Below, piece after piece: positions 37,233 to 44,956 of a stretch of DNA of 64,000 nucleotides; positions within the stretch are counted from its first letter, which is position 1; the number at the start of each line of letters is the position of its first letter. This DNA is from Kineosporia babensis. Its GTDB lineage: Bacteria > Actinomycetota > Actinomycetes > Actinomycetales > Kineosporiaceae. The notes below the pieces were generated by a model. The model was not told the DNA's origin and did not search any database. It saw only the letters and a list, made by a program, of their open reading frames with translations. The position numbers and the translations under genes are program-made. The stretch is from NCBI RefSeq assembly GCF_021129305.1, contig NZ_JAJOMB010000028.1:1-64000 (forward strand). The letters are read 5' to 3'.

Positions 37233-37828
37233 GGCGTCCTTCGTTCTCGAGGGCCCGGCGGGACCAGACCCTCGCCGGCCCCTCCCCCGCCTTCGCCCTG
37301 CTGGGCGAGACTTTGGTGACGGGTGTGCTGGTGGCGGTCGCGAGTTTCGGGGTGGTCACGGCCGTGCCGGCCCTGGTCCTCGCGGTCCGCCAGCTGCGGG
37401 CACACCTGAACGGCGAGAGTTACAGCTTGAGGACGTCTCTGCGCGAGTTTGTTCCTGCGGTGAGGGCTTTCGGTGTGGTCGGGACGCTGGCCCCGGCGGT
37501 GCTGCTCGTGCTCTGGCTCAACCTGATGATCGTCGAGCACGTGCAGTTGCCGGGCGCGGCACTGGTTTCCACGGTGAGCTACCTGGGCCTGTTCTTCGTG
37601 ACGGTGCTGATCCTGCGGATCGTGGGCTCGACCACCTCGGCCGAGTTGCCCTGGCTGGAGCAGATCCGGGTGGCCGCCCGGCGTACCGCGAACGATCCGG
37701 TCGGCACCGCGCTGCTGCTGGGCGCGGCGGCCATGGTGGTGGCCATCACGCTGATGCTGCCCGCGCTGTTCATCGTGGTGGGTGGATTGCTGGCGCTGGC
37801 CGCGCTGGCCGTGGAAGCCCGCTCATAG
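37229..37828 (+). CDS. YesL-like (DUF624) membrane protein
   Basis: A 199-residue protein with about five membrane helices. The helix-1 region VASFGVVTAVPALVLAVRQL and the following polar stretch fit DUF624/YesL, a family found at the ends of sugar ABC importer operons in Gram-positive bacteria; biochemical role unknown. ATG 37229 overlaps the permease stop. It meets the convergent ABC ATPase gene with a 6-base overlap. Confidence 0.75.
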   Translation: MRRPSFSRARRDQTLAGPSPAFALLGETLVTGVLVAVASFGVVTAVPALVLAVRQLRAHLNGESYSLRTSLREFVPAVRAFGVVGTLAPAVLLVLWLNLMIVEHVQLPGAALVSTVSYLGLFFVTVLILRIVGSTTSAELPWLEQIRVAARRTANDPVGTALLLGAAAMVVAITLMLPALFIVVGGLLALAALAVEARS

Positions 37829-38413
37829 GCCGGTTCCCAACGGCAGCGTGAAGCCGGCGTGGTTCAGCAGGCGCGGGTCGTGGGTGGAGGTGATCACCAG
37901 CGACCCCGCCTCCACCCCGGCCAGCACCGCGTCGATCACCCGGCGGGCGTTGTCGTCGTCCTGATGCGCGGTCGGCTCGTCCAGCACCACCAGCGACGAG
38001 TCGAGCAGCAGGGCCCGGGCCACGGCCACCCGCTGCTGCTCCCCGATCGAGCCCTGCCCCACCGGACGCTCGGCCAGCACGTCCACCCCCAGCCGGTCGA
38101 GAATCTTTTCGGCCTGGGTGGTCTCGACCGCGAGCCGGGCCGCCAGCAGCAGGTTCTCCACGGCGGTGAGCTGTTCCAGCAGGGCCAGCCGCTGCGGCAC
38201 CACGGCGATCTGCCGCCAGTCGGTGATCTCGGCGGTGGGCCGGCCCTCCAGCGTCACCGTGCCCTGCTCCGGGCGCTCGAAGCCGGCCAGCAGGTGGCAC
38301 AGCGTGGACTTCCCGGAACCGGAGTGCCCGGTGAGGGCAACCAGCGTTCCGGAATCTGCGCTGAGTTCGACGTCTTTCAGTACGCCATGGCTAACGTCCC
38401 GGACGCTCAGCAC
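37823..38413 (-). CDS. ABC transporter ATPase with altered signature motif
   Basis: A short, 196-residue nucleotide-binding protein: Walker A GHSGSGKST, Walker B LVVLDEPTAHQD, H-loop STHDPRLL. The signature LSGGQ position reads GSIGEQQRVAVARA, so the first two residues are non-canonical. It works with the ATPase and permease encoded upstream; its start overlaps the previous stop by 7 bases. Confidence 0.88.
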   Translation of the reverse strand: MLSVRDVSHGVLKDVELSADSGTLVALTGHSGSGKSTLCHLLAGFERPEQGTVTLEGRPTAEITDWRQIAVVPQRLALLEQLTAVENLLLAARLAVETTQAEKILDRLGVDVLAERPVGQGSIGEQQRVAVARALLLDSSLVVLDEPTAHQDDDNARRVIDAVLAGVEAGSLVITSTHDPRLLNHAGFTLPLGTGL

Positions 38414-39255
38414 GGATTCTCCTCCGGGGCCTTGAGAACCACTTGGCCGTCGACTATCTGCATCCGCGCCCGGCGGGCCGGGAACAACTTCAGCGCTTCG
38501 GGAGACAGCTGAATCCGGCCGGCCGAGTCGATCACCGCGTCGGCCTGCCGGGGTTCGGCCGGCTCAGAGCCGGAGCGCTCGGCCGAGAGCACGCCGTGGC
38601 GTAGGTGCAGCACCCGCGGCAACCGGCGCAGCGCGCGCGGATCGTGGCTGGACAACACGCAGGTGGTGCCCTGAGCGGCCACCTTGGTGAGCGCCTGCAG
38701 TACCCGCTCGGCATTGCCGTCGTCCAGCTCGGCGGTGGGTTCGTCCGCGACCACCAGATCGGGCGCGTGGGTCAGGGCCGCGGCCACCGCCAGACGCTGC
38801 TGCTCACCTCCCGAGAGGCGGCTCGGCGGTGCGTCGGCGCGGTGGGTCAGGCCCAGCAGGTCCAAGGCTGCGACCGGCTCCAGGCCGCCGGTGCGGCCCC
38901 GGATCTGAGCGGTCTGGTACAGGTTCTCGATCGCTGTCAGGTGCGGGAAGAGGCCGTGGGTGGGGCGCTGCGGAACCCACGCGATACTGCTGCGCCGCAG
39001 CCGTTTCAAGGTCGAGTCCCGGGCCTCGGTGACATCGGTACCGAACAGGGTGACGGTGCCGGCACTGGCCCGGTCGCGCAGGGCCAGGATCGACAGCAGC
39101 GTGCTCTTGCCACCGCCGGACGGCCCGGCGATCGCGGTGATTCCGCCGGGCGGGAAGTCGACGTCCACCCCGCGCAGGGCATGTACCTCGCCGGAGACCG
39201 CACGGTAGATCCGGACCACGTTGCGTAGGCCCGCGGTACTGGTTTCATTGGTCAT
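38407..39255 (-). CDS. ABC transporter ATPase with C-terminal extension
   Basis: A 282-residue nucleotide-binding protein with canonical motifs: Walker A GPSGGGKST, signature LSGGEQQRLAVAAAL, Walker B LVVADEPTAELD, H-loop SSHDPRAL. About 50 residues after the core (SAGRIQLSPEALKLFPARRA) form an extra domain of unknown role. Canonical here and degenerate in its partner suggests an asymmetric heterodimer (inference). Overlaps the permease gene by 11 bases. Confidence 0.92.
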   Translation of the reverse strand: MTNETSTAGLRNVVRIYRAVSGEVHALRGVDVDFPPGGITAIAGPSGGGKSTLLSILALRDRASAGTVTLFGTDVTEARDSTLKRLRRSSIAWVPQRPTHGLFPHLTAIENLYQTAQIRGRTGGLEPVAALDLLGLTHRADAPPSRLSGGEQQRLAVAAALTHAPDLVVADEPTAELDDGNAERVLQALTKVAAQGTTCVLSSHDPRALRRLPRVLHLRHGVLSAERSGSEPAEPRQADAVIDSAGRIQLSPEALKLFPARRARMQIVDGQVVLKAPEENPC

Positions 39256-42022
39256 CGCGCAGTACCTCCGCGGGTTTCAGGGTGGCGGAGCGACGAGCTG
39301 CCACCCGGACCGCCGCCGCGGTGACGACCGCAGCGGCCAGCACGCTGAGCAGCAAGGGGCCGATCGGGAGCTGCATGCCCAGGGCTGGGGAGAGCGTGGG
39401 ACCGGGCTCCACCAGTCGCGGCAGCAGAACCATCACCAGGCCGAACGGCACGACCAGGACCGCGAGGGCGGCCAGACAGGTCAGGACGAGTTCGACGGCA
39501 CGCAGCCGGATCAGCCGCGCGGGTTTGACCCCGAACCGGCGCAGCACCAGATCCACCGGGGCGGCCCGTGCCACCCGCCGGTCCACAGCCACCAGCACCG
39601 CCAGCCCGGCCAGCGCGAGCGCGGCCACGCCGAGCACCGTCTGATAGGTGGCGGCCCAGCCGCTGGAGGTGAGCGCCGGGGTGGCCTCGGCCTGCTCGAT
39701 CGAGGTCACCGACAGCGGGGTGATGTGCAGCCCTTCGAGGTGGTTCTCCAGGGCGTCGGCCGGGCGGGTCGACCAGAGCCAGGTGCTGAAGGTATTCTGG
39801 TCACCGTCGAAGGTGCCCTCCACGAACAACTTCCCTTCCCGGTCGGCGGCGATCCTCGGCAGCAGTGACCGGGCGTCGAAGACGATGGCTGAACGGGTCG
39901 CCCCCGGGAACGCGGCGGCCTGCCCGTTCACAGCGAACTCGATGTTCCGGTTACCGATCGCGACGGTGCCGCCGCTACCGGGTTCCCGGCCGGGCAGGCC
40001 GACCATCAGTGCCGGGACGAATCCGACCACGGGTTCGTCGAACACCGACAACGCCTGCCGGGCCTCGGCCAGTTCGGCACCTTCTCCCCAGAGGGCCACC
40101 TCAGGAAAGGTTTCCGGGTTGATCACCAGGACATCGACATTGGCCCGGCCCGGCCGCAACAGGCCCGGGGCGCGCCAGAGCACCGACAGGTCCTCGCTCA
40201 GTTCCGGATCCAGGCCGTCTGCGCCGCCCAGGGCCCTGGAGCCCGGGATCTGGGCCGCGCTCACGGCTCCGGCCAGCACCGAAGTCTTGTCGTGCACGGA
40301 AGCGTGGACCACGCTGGCCGAGACCAGGCCGTAGGCAAGCACTCCCACCCCGATCGCCAGGATCACCACCAGGTCGGTCACCGCCACTCCGGTGTCCCGC
40401 AGCCCACGCAGGACCAGCCGGTCGACGCTACGGCCTTGGGGCCGGGCCCGGTTCAGGGCCTTCGTGACCAAGGGAGCCAGCCGCACCAGCAGCAGGCTGC
40501 CGCTGGCCAGGATCAGGATCGGCAGGACGGACGAGAGCGGGTCGGTGTAGGAGGCCCGGCGGTCCCGGGCCAGCACGTCGAGCACCGCCAGCGCCGTGGC
40601 TCCGATCAGCAACGGCAGCCAGGGCCCGCGACCTGCCGCCCGGCCGGTGAAGGATTCGCGCCCGGCCAGCCGGCGGCTGATCGAGCGGGCCTGCAGCAGC
40701 GTGACCACCGCGTTGCCGACCAGGGTGAAGGCGACGACGAGAGCGACCGCCCCGACGGTGTCGACCAGCGCCCCCAACCCCAGATTGCGCTGCGGGCCGA
40801 AGATCTCGAAGGCGAGGTAGGCCACGGCACCACCGGTAGCAGCCCCGATCACGGCCGGTAGCGTGAGCTCCAGGGCTCCGGTCAGGACCACTCGGTGCGG
40901 CGGGGTTCCCAGCCCGACCAGCAACTCGGTCTCACGGCGACGACGCTGGGCCAGCGCCCGCAGGGCCATGACCACCGCCGCCAGTCCCAGGGTCGCCCCG
41001 GCCAAGGCGATACCGCGCCCCTGCTGAGCGGCGGCGCGGGCATCGTCCTCAGCCTGGGCCTGCAACTGCGGCAGCCCGGTCTCGACCCGGGCAACTGCGC
41101 CCTGACCAGTCACCGCGACCCGCAGATCGCCCGTCGGGTCGGACGCACCACGCTGCAGATCCGCGGCCGCGGCCGCTGCGTCCCGGAGGCGCTCCGGCAG
41201 GCGCCCGGAAGGGTCGAGCCCCGCGAAGAAGGTCAGGTACTTCAGCTCGTCGGCGGCGGTGAGTGCAGCCTGCACCGTTTCCGGGTCGCCGATCATCAAC
41301 AGGGCCGGGAACGGGCACCCGGTCGGATCGCTCGGCAGCCGCGAAGCAATGGACGAGAAGTATCGCCCAGCCGGCAGTCGGCCGTCCGCAGCGGTGCGGT
41401 AGGTACCGGCCAGGACGACTGCCGACGCCCGGGTGGGCGGGACACCCGGCTCATCCTCCGCCGGGATCGATTCGCAGGGGGGTACCTCGCCCGCGAACGT
41501 CTTACCGACCTTGAACTCGTCTCCTGGCTTAAGCGCGAAGTCTTCGGCCACGCTGTCGGGCAGCCACAGCCCCTTGGCCCCACGCTCGCCCTGCACCACC
41601 TCGAGCGCCTCGATCGCGCCGGTGCGATGGAAGACCATGGCCGGCCGGCGCTGGCCGTCGATTTCCAGGAAAGGAAGCGGATTACCTTCCTGGAGCTGGT
41701 AGCTCGCGGGCCACACCGAGGTGCCCGTCGGGCCCAGCCAGGGCACCTCTTCCAGAAGTCTGACGACCTCGGGCCGGGTCTCGTCCCAGATCCGGCCGGT
41801 CAGCACGATGTTCACGGCTGCCTGCCGGCCGGCCGAGGAGTTGGCCGGCACCGTCGCCAGCTTGCGCTCCAGCGAACCGGCGGCCGTCGACCGCTCGAAC
41901 AACGGCCCGGCCGCGACCAGCCCGGCCAGCAGAGCCACGCTGGTGGTGATCATCAGGGCCAGGGAACCGCTGCGCAGCAGGCGCCCCGGCGCGCGGCGCA
42001 GCAAGGGCCAGTTGCGCCGCAT
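39245..42022 (-). CDS. Large FtsX-type ABC permease
   Basis: A 925-residue membrane protein with two FtsX-like halves: an N-terminal helix (about 18-40) and large outside domain, a central helix cluster (about 340-540; AGATLGLAAVVMALRALAQR), a second outside domain, and three C-terminal helices (about 770-905; VLGVAALALAGLAVLVAVDR). The size fits actinobacterial lipoprotein- or peptide-export permeases. ATG 42022 has GAGGTG about 10 bases upstream. First gene of the three-gene operon; substrate unknown. Confidence 0.9.
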   Translation of the reverse strand: MRRNWPLLRRAPGRLLRSGSLALMITTSVALLAGLVAAGPLFERSTAAGSLERKLATVPANSSAGRQAAVNIVLTGRIWDETRPEVVRLLEEVPWLGPTGTSVWPASYQLQEGNPLPFLEIDGQRRPAMVFHRTGAIEALEVVQGERGAKGLWLPDSVAEDFALKPGDEFKVGKTFAGEVPPCESIPAEDEPGVPPTRASAVVLAGTYRTAADGRLPAGRYFSSIASRLPSDPTGCPFPALLMIGDPETVQAALTAADELKYLTFFAGLDPSGRLPERLRDAAAAAADLQRGASDPTGDLRVAVTGQGAVARVETGLPQLQAQAEDDARAAAQQGRGIALAGATLGLAAVVMALRALAQRRRRETELLVGLGTPPHRVVLTGALELTLPAVIGAATGGAVAYLAFEIFGPQRNLGLGALVDTVGAVALVVAFTLVGNAVVTLLQARSISRRLAGRESFTGRAAGRGPWLPLLIGATALAVLDVLARDRRASYTDPLSSVLPILILASGSLLLVRLAPLVTKALNRARPQGRSVDRLVLRGLRDTGVAVTDLVVILAIGVGVLAYGLVSASVVHASVHDKTSVLAGAVSAAQIPGSRALGGADGLDPELSEDLSVLWRAPGLLRPGRANVDVLVINPETFPEVALWGEGAELAEARQALSVFDEPVVGFVPALMVGLPGREPGSGGTVAIGNRNIEFAVNGQAAAFPGATRSAIVFDARSLLPRIAADREGKLFVEGTFDGDQNTFSTWLWSTRPADALENHLEGLHITPLSVTSIEQAEATPALTSSGWAATYQTVLGVAALALAGLAVLVAVDRRVARAAPVDLVLRRFGVKPARLIRLRAVELVLTCLAALAVLVVPFGLVMVLLPRLVEPGPTLSPALGMQLPIGPLLLSVLAAAVVTAAAVRVAARRSATLKPAEVLRDDQ

Positions 42023-42220
42023 TCGATCTTCACCTCGTCATCGGCTGTCTACGTTGCCTTTGTCGGGCAAGTAGAACAAAACGACTCGACGATCGGCATC
42101 GCTTATGCGAATCGTTACCTCTTTCAAGGGTTTACGGCACCCTTCTTCACCTTGCCGTACGTTTTTCACTCCCACCGCAAGTGCGGATACGAGCAGGAAC
42201 AGTGGACGTTGGGCGCCCGT

Positions 42221-42267
42221 TTGTTGACAGTTGACATGCCTGGTCCGCAGCATTAGGGGTTGCCCTA
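42221..42267 (+). promoter_or_regulatory. Regulatory region of the GntR/FCD gene: shared 12-mer and inverted repeat
   Basis: TGTTGACAGTTG (42222-42233) recurs exactly at 43895-43906 before the catabolic operon. It contains TTGACA (42224-42229), and a second TTGACA follows at 42231, so it may double as a -35 element. An inverted repeat TAGGG-GTTG-CCCTA (42254-42267) lies downstream. Confidence 0.5.
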
Positions 42268-42313
42268 GGCCAGGTGCGGTGCCCGACCACCGCCGGACGA
42301 GGATCATTTTTCC

Positions 42314-42988
42314 GTGAACGACACGAAGCAGGCCCGGCTCGACCGCGAGAGCACGTTCTCCCGCCGCACCGAAACGGTCCTGCGCGACATGATCCTCGAC
42401 GGCCAGATGGCCCCGGGCGAGCGGATCAACGAGGTCAGCCTCTCCCAGGCACTGGGCATCAGCCGGGGCCCGCTGCGCGAGGCGATCCAGCGCCTGGCCG
42501 CCGAGGGCCTGCTCACCGTGATCAGCCACCGCGGCGCGTTCGTGCGCACCTTCGAGCAGTACCAGGTCGAGGAACTGTACGAACTACGCACCGCGCTGGA
42601 ATGCCACGTGGTGCGCCTGGTCTGCGAGCGCGCCTCGGATGAGGACATCGAGGGCCTGAGCGACCTGGTGCGTGAAACCGACGAAATGCTCGCCGCCGCC
42701 CCCGACTCCGCCTACCCCGCCGATCACGACCTGCACTCGCGACTGATCGCGCTGTCCGGGAACGAGGCGATCGGCCGGGCCACGCTGGAGGCCCAGCGCC
42801 AGATCCTGCTGGCCCGCCGGATGTCGGCCAAGGCACCAGCCCGGGCCCGCGACGCCCTCCACGAGCACCGCGCCCTGGTCAAGGCCATTCAGAAGCGCGA
42901 CGCCGACCAGGCCGGCAAGGCCATGGCCGCACACCTGGCCGCCGCCCGCCGGGGCGCCCTGGAGGCCCTCGGCTTCACCAGCGACTGA
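42314..42988 (+). CDS. GntR-family regulator, FCD subfamily (catabolic island regulator 1)
   Basis: A 224-residue regulator: wHTH about residues 15-80 (LSQALGISRGPLREAIQRL) and FCD domain with metal/ligand histidines (DHDLHSRLI, EHRALVKAI, AAHLAAA). GTG 42314 follows CGAGGA about 9 bases upstream. It precedes the repeat-rich gap and the catabolic operon; the shared 12-mer in both promoter regions suggests that it controls itself and the operon. Confidence 0.9.
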   Translation: MNDTKQARLDRESTFSRRTETVLRDMILDGQMAPGERINEVSLSQALGISRGPLREAIQRLAAEGLLTVISHRGAFVRTFEQYQVEELYELRTALECHVVRLVCERASDEDIEGLSDLVRETDEMLAAAPDSAYPADHDLHSRLIALSGNEAIGRATLEAQRQILLARRMSAKAPARARDALHEHRALVKAIQKRDADQAGKAMAAHLAAARRGALEALGFTSD

Positions 42989-43032
42989 CCTTGCCCTGAC
43001 AAGCCCACCAGGCCGCCGGCCGGTTGACCCCA

Positions 43033-43087
43033 CCGGTCGCTCGACCCCGCCGGTTGATTGGCCCCTCCGGTCGCTCGACCCCGCCGG
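43033..43087. repeat. Two copies of a 21-bp element, 34-bp period
   Basis: CCGGTCGCTCGACCCCGCCG plus G occurs at 43033-43053 and 43067-43087 identically, with related shorter pieces just upstream (CCGGTTGACCCCACC). Confidence 0.8.
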
Positions 43088-43186
43088 CCTTGACGACCTG
43101 TCCGCGGATCTGCCACCCAACCTTGGCGAGACCGTGCCAGCCCAGTCCTCCCCACCCCCTGGCTGCTACCCGGGCGAGTTCACGAC

Positions 43187-43230
43187 AACGCGTAAACAAA
43201 GTGTCTATGGCAGCACTTTGTTTACGCGTT
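43187..43230. repeat. 17-bp perfect inverted repeat, 10-base loop
   Basis: AACGCGTAAACAAAGTG (43187-43203) is matched base for base by CACTTTGTTTACGCGTT (43214-43230). The AT-rich stem and lack of a T-run make it unlike an ordinary terminator; it could be a cruciform, a protein-binding site or a mobile-element relic. Confidence 0.9.
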
Positions 43231-43280
43231 CCCTGGAATCGCCCGCACAGGACCCGACCAACGAACCGCTCACGATGTGC

Positions 43281-43304
43281 CCAGGTGGTCCACCTGGTAC
43301 CAGG
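43281..43304. repeat. Overlapping palindromes
   Basis: CCAGGTGG-T-CCACCTGG (43281-43297) overlaps the 12-bp perfect palindrome CCTGGTACCAGG (43293-43304). Confidence 0.85.
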
Positions 43305-43380
43305 CGTACACATCATCTGAATGTCCCCGCCCAGCAGCAGGCCTGCTCGCTTGGCCTCACCGATCGGTGGCGCACCACCC

Positions 43381-43408
43381 CTGGCGAGCCACCTCTGGCG
43401 AGCCACCT
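43381..43408. repeat. 14-bp tandem duplication
   Basis: CTGGCGAGCCACCT occurs twice head to tail (43381-43394, 43395-43408), followed by a partial third copy. Confidence 0.85.
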
Positions 43409-43418
43409 CTGGGCTCCG

Positions 43419-43498
43419 CCGTACCGAGGCACCGTTGTACCGAGATCCCCTTGTGCCAACGCTCCCTTGTACCGAGCCTTCCTTGTACCGAGACTCCG
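43419..43498. repeat. 16-bp minisatellite, five units
   Basis: Units begin at 43419, 43435, 43451, 43467 and 43483. The core TTGTACCGAG is exact in units 2, 4 and 5, and degenerate in units 1 (CCGTACCGAG) and 3 (TTGTGCCAAC). The unit ends are C-rich. Confidence 0.85.
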
Positions 43499-43894
43499 GT
43501 GCGCCCGGACTTCCGGGCCGTTTGCCCTCGTTCTCCCGTTCCTTCCAGAAATCGAGACTTGTCTCCCGCCCCAGACCATCGCCGGGCCGATCCACCCGTT
43601 CGCAAAATGTGTACACCTGGTACTGCTTGCACCGAAGCGACACCTGCGTGGGGCTATCCCCCGGCTCGGCACCCCGAATTGGGCCTGGACGGGGCTTGAT
43701 CATCGGGCACGCCCTCAGGATCGCCCCCGGATCGGACGAGGTTCTTCACGCAACCGCCGTCGACCGTCACCCGAACAGAAGCACTGCCATGACTTCCTCC
43801 CGCAACAACCCCCGCGAATTGGGGGCATCCGTCCGGATTTGCCAGGCGGAAATGACCGTCGGTCGTAACGTGCGTGTTGCGCGTCACCGCAAAC

Positions 43895-43910
43895 TGTTGA
43901 CAGTTGTCAG
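43895..43910 (+). promoter_or_regulatory. Predicted operator/-35 of the catabolic operon
   Basis: TGTTGACAGTTGTCAG contains the perfect palindrome TGACA-GT-TGTCA and the 12-mer TGTTGACAGTTG shared with the upstream region of the 42314 regulator. TTGACA (43897-43902) could serve as -35, with a weak GAGTAT 17 bases downstream. The lyase gene starts about 150 bases later. Confidence 0.55.
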
Positions 43911-44059
43911 TCGACGGTTGAGTATTGCCGCACGGCAGTGACGCCGCCCACACAGTGGGAGGCGGCTGCCACCGGATTCAGATCAGGCCGGCGCCGCGCT
44001 TGATCCAAACCGCCCGAGGCGGAACGGATCACGCGTGGCACGGGACTAAGGACGGATCG

Positions 44060-44956
44060 ATGACGACCACACGCCGACTGCGCGATTTGCTCGGTTCCGA
44101 AGGCCCGCCGCTGATGCTTCCGGGCGCCCCCAACGCCCTGACCGCTCGCGTGGTCGAGGAGGCCGGTTTCGAGGCGGTCTACGTCTCCGGCGCCGGGCTG
44201 ACCAACACCTATCTGGGCATGCCGGACCTGGGCCTGCTGACCCTCTCCGAACTCACCGCCCACGTCGCGGCGATCGCCGACACGGTGGCGATCCCACTGG
44301 TGGTGGACGCCGACACGGGTTTCGGGAACGCGCTCAACGTCCAGCGCACCATCCGGATGCTGGAACGGGCCGGAGCCGCCGGGATTCAGCTCGAGGACCA
44401 GGTAAGCCCCAAGAAGTGCGGTCATTTCGCCGGTAAAGAGGTGATCACGCAGCAGGAGATGGTGGGCAAGATCCACGCCGCCGTCGACGCCCGCAAGGAC
44501 GACGACCTGGTGATTGTGGCTCGTACCGACGCGATCTCGACCGAAGGGCTGGGCCGGGCCCTGGAGCGGATCCAGGCCTACCGCGACGCCGGCGCCGATG
44601 TGCTCTTCGTCGAGGCCCCGGGCGATCACGAGCAGATGGCCGCGATCGTGCGGACGGTGCCCGGCGTCCACATGGCCAACATGGTCGAGGGCGGGCTGAC
44701 CCCGATCACCTCGCGAGAAGATCTGGAGAAGCTGGGCTTCCGGGTCGCGCTCTACGCCAATGCCACCATGCGCGGCGCGGTGGCCGGGATGCGCACCGTG
44801 CTGCAGCACCTGGCCGAGCACGGCGACACCCGCGAGGCCGGCGAGCTGATGATCAGCTGGCAGGACCGGCAGGCGCTGGTGCGCAAGCCCGAGTTCGACC
44901 GTCTGGAAGCGCTTTACGCCGCTGGCGAGTCCGATACCCGAGGAGGAGCCGCATGA
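44060..44956 (+). CDS. ICL/PEP-mutase-family C-C lyase
   Basis: A 298-residue TIM-barrel enzyme of the isocitrate lyase/PEP mutase superfamily. The metal motif DADTGFGN and the catalytic loop PKKCGHFAG (Cys120) mark a lyase (2-methylisocitrate lyase, dimethylmalate lyase or oxaloacetate hydrolase type), not a phosphonomutase. Expected reaction: Mg-dependent retro-aldol cleavage of a 2-hydroxy-dicarboxylate to pyruvate or glyoxylate plus an acid. AAGGA lies 8 bases before ATG 44060. First gene of the operon; its stop overlaps the hydrolase ATG (ATGA). Confidence 0.9.
   Translation: MTTTRRLRDLLGSEGPPLMLPGAPNALTARVVEEAGFEAVYVSGAGLTNTYLGMPDLGLLTLSELTAHVAAIADTVAIPLVVDADTGFGNALNVQRTIRMLERAGAAGIQLEDQVSPKKCGHFAGKEVITQQEMVGKIHAAVDARKDDDLVIVARTDAISTEGLGRALERIQAYRDAGADVLFVEAPGDHEQMAAIVRTVPGVHMANMVEGGLTPITSREDLEKLGFRVALYANATMRGAVAGMRTVLQHLAEHGDTREAGELMISWQDRQALVRKPEFDRLEALYAAGESDTRGGAA

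Larger units (their letters stand above)
43297..43623. repeat. Long-range inverted pair flanking about 290 bases
   Basis: ATGTGTACACCTGGTAC at 43607-43623 (plus) and ATGTGTACGCCTGGTAC at 43313-43297 (minus) differ at one base of 17. The enclosed segment contains the 14-bp and 16-bp tandem repeats, a layout like a small non-autonomous element, but no target duplication was recognised. Confidence 0.55.
42989..44059. other. 1.07-kb gene-free, repeat-rich region
   Basis: No frame shows a recognisable protein or credible ribosome binding site, although several frames stay open for 100-240 codons. The region is less GC-rich than its surroundings and holds at least five repeat families listed separately, then the operator/promoter and leader of the catabolic operon. 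Confidence 0.6.

Noticed and set aside
43419-43498. CRISPR array for the 16-bp repeats
   Set aside because: Repeats are contiguous with no unique 30-40-base spacers, too short, and no cas gene is near.
43134-43868. A 244-codon frame and several 100-codon frames through the repeat-rich gap
   Set aside because: Their composition follows the tandem repeats, no ribosome binding site or conserved motif is seen, and frames on both strands are equally open.
44060-44956. Phosphonate biosynthesis (PEP mutase) for the first operon gene
   Set aside because: The catalytic loop reads KKCGH, the lyase signature, and no phosphonopyruvate decarboxylase or other phosphonate gene is present.
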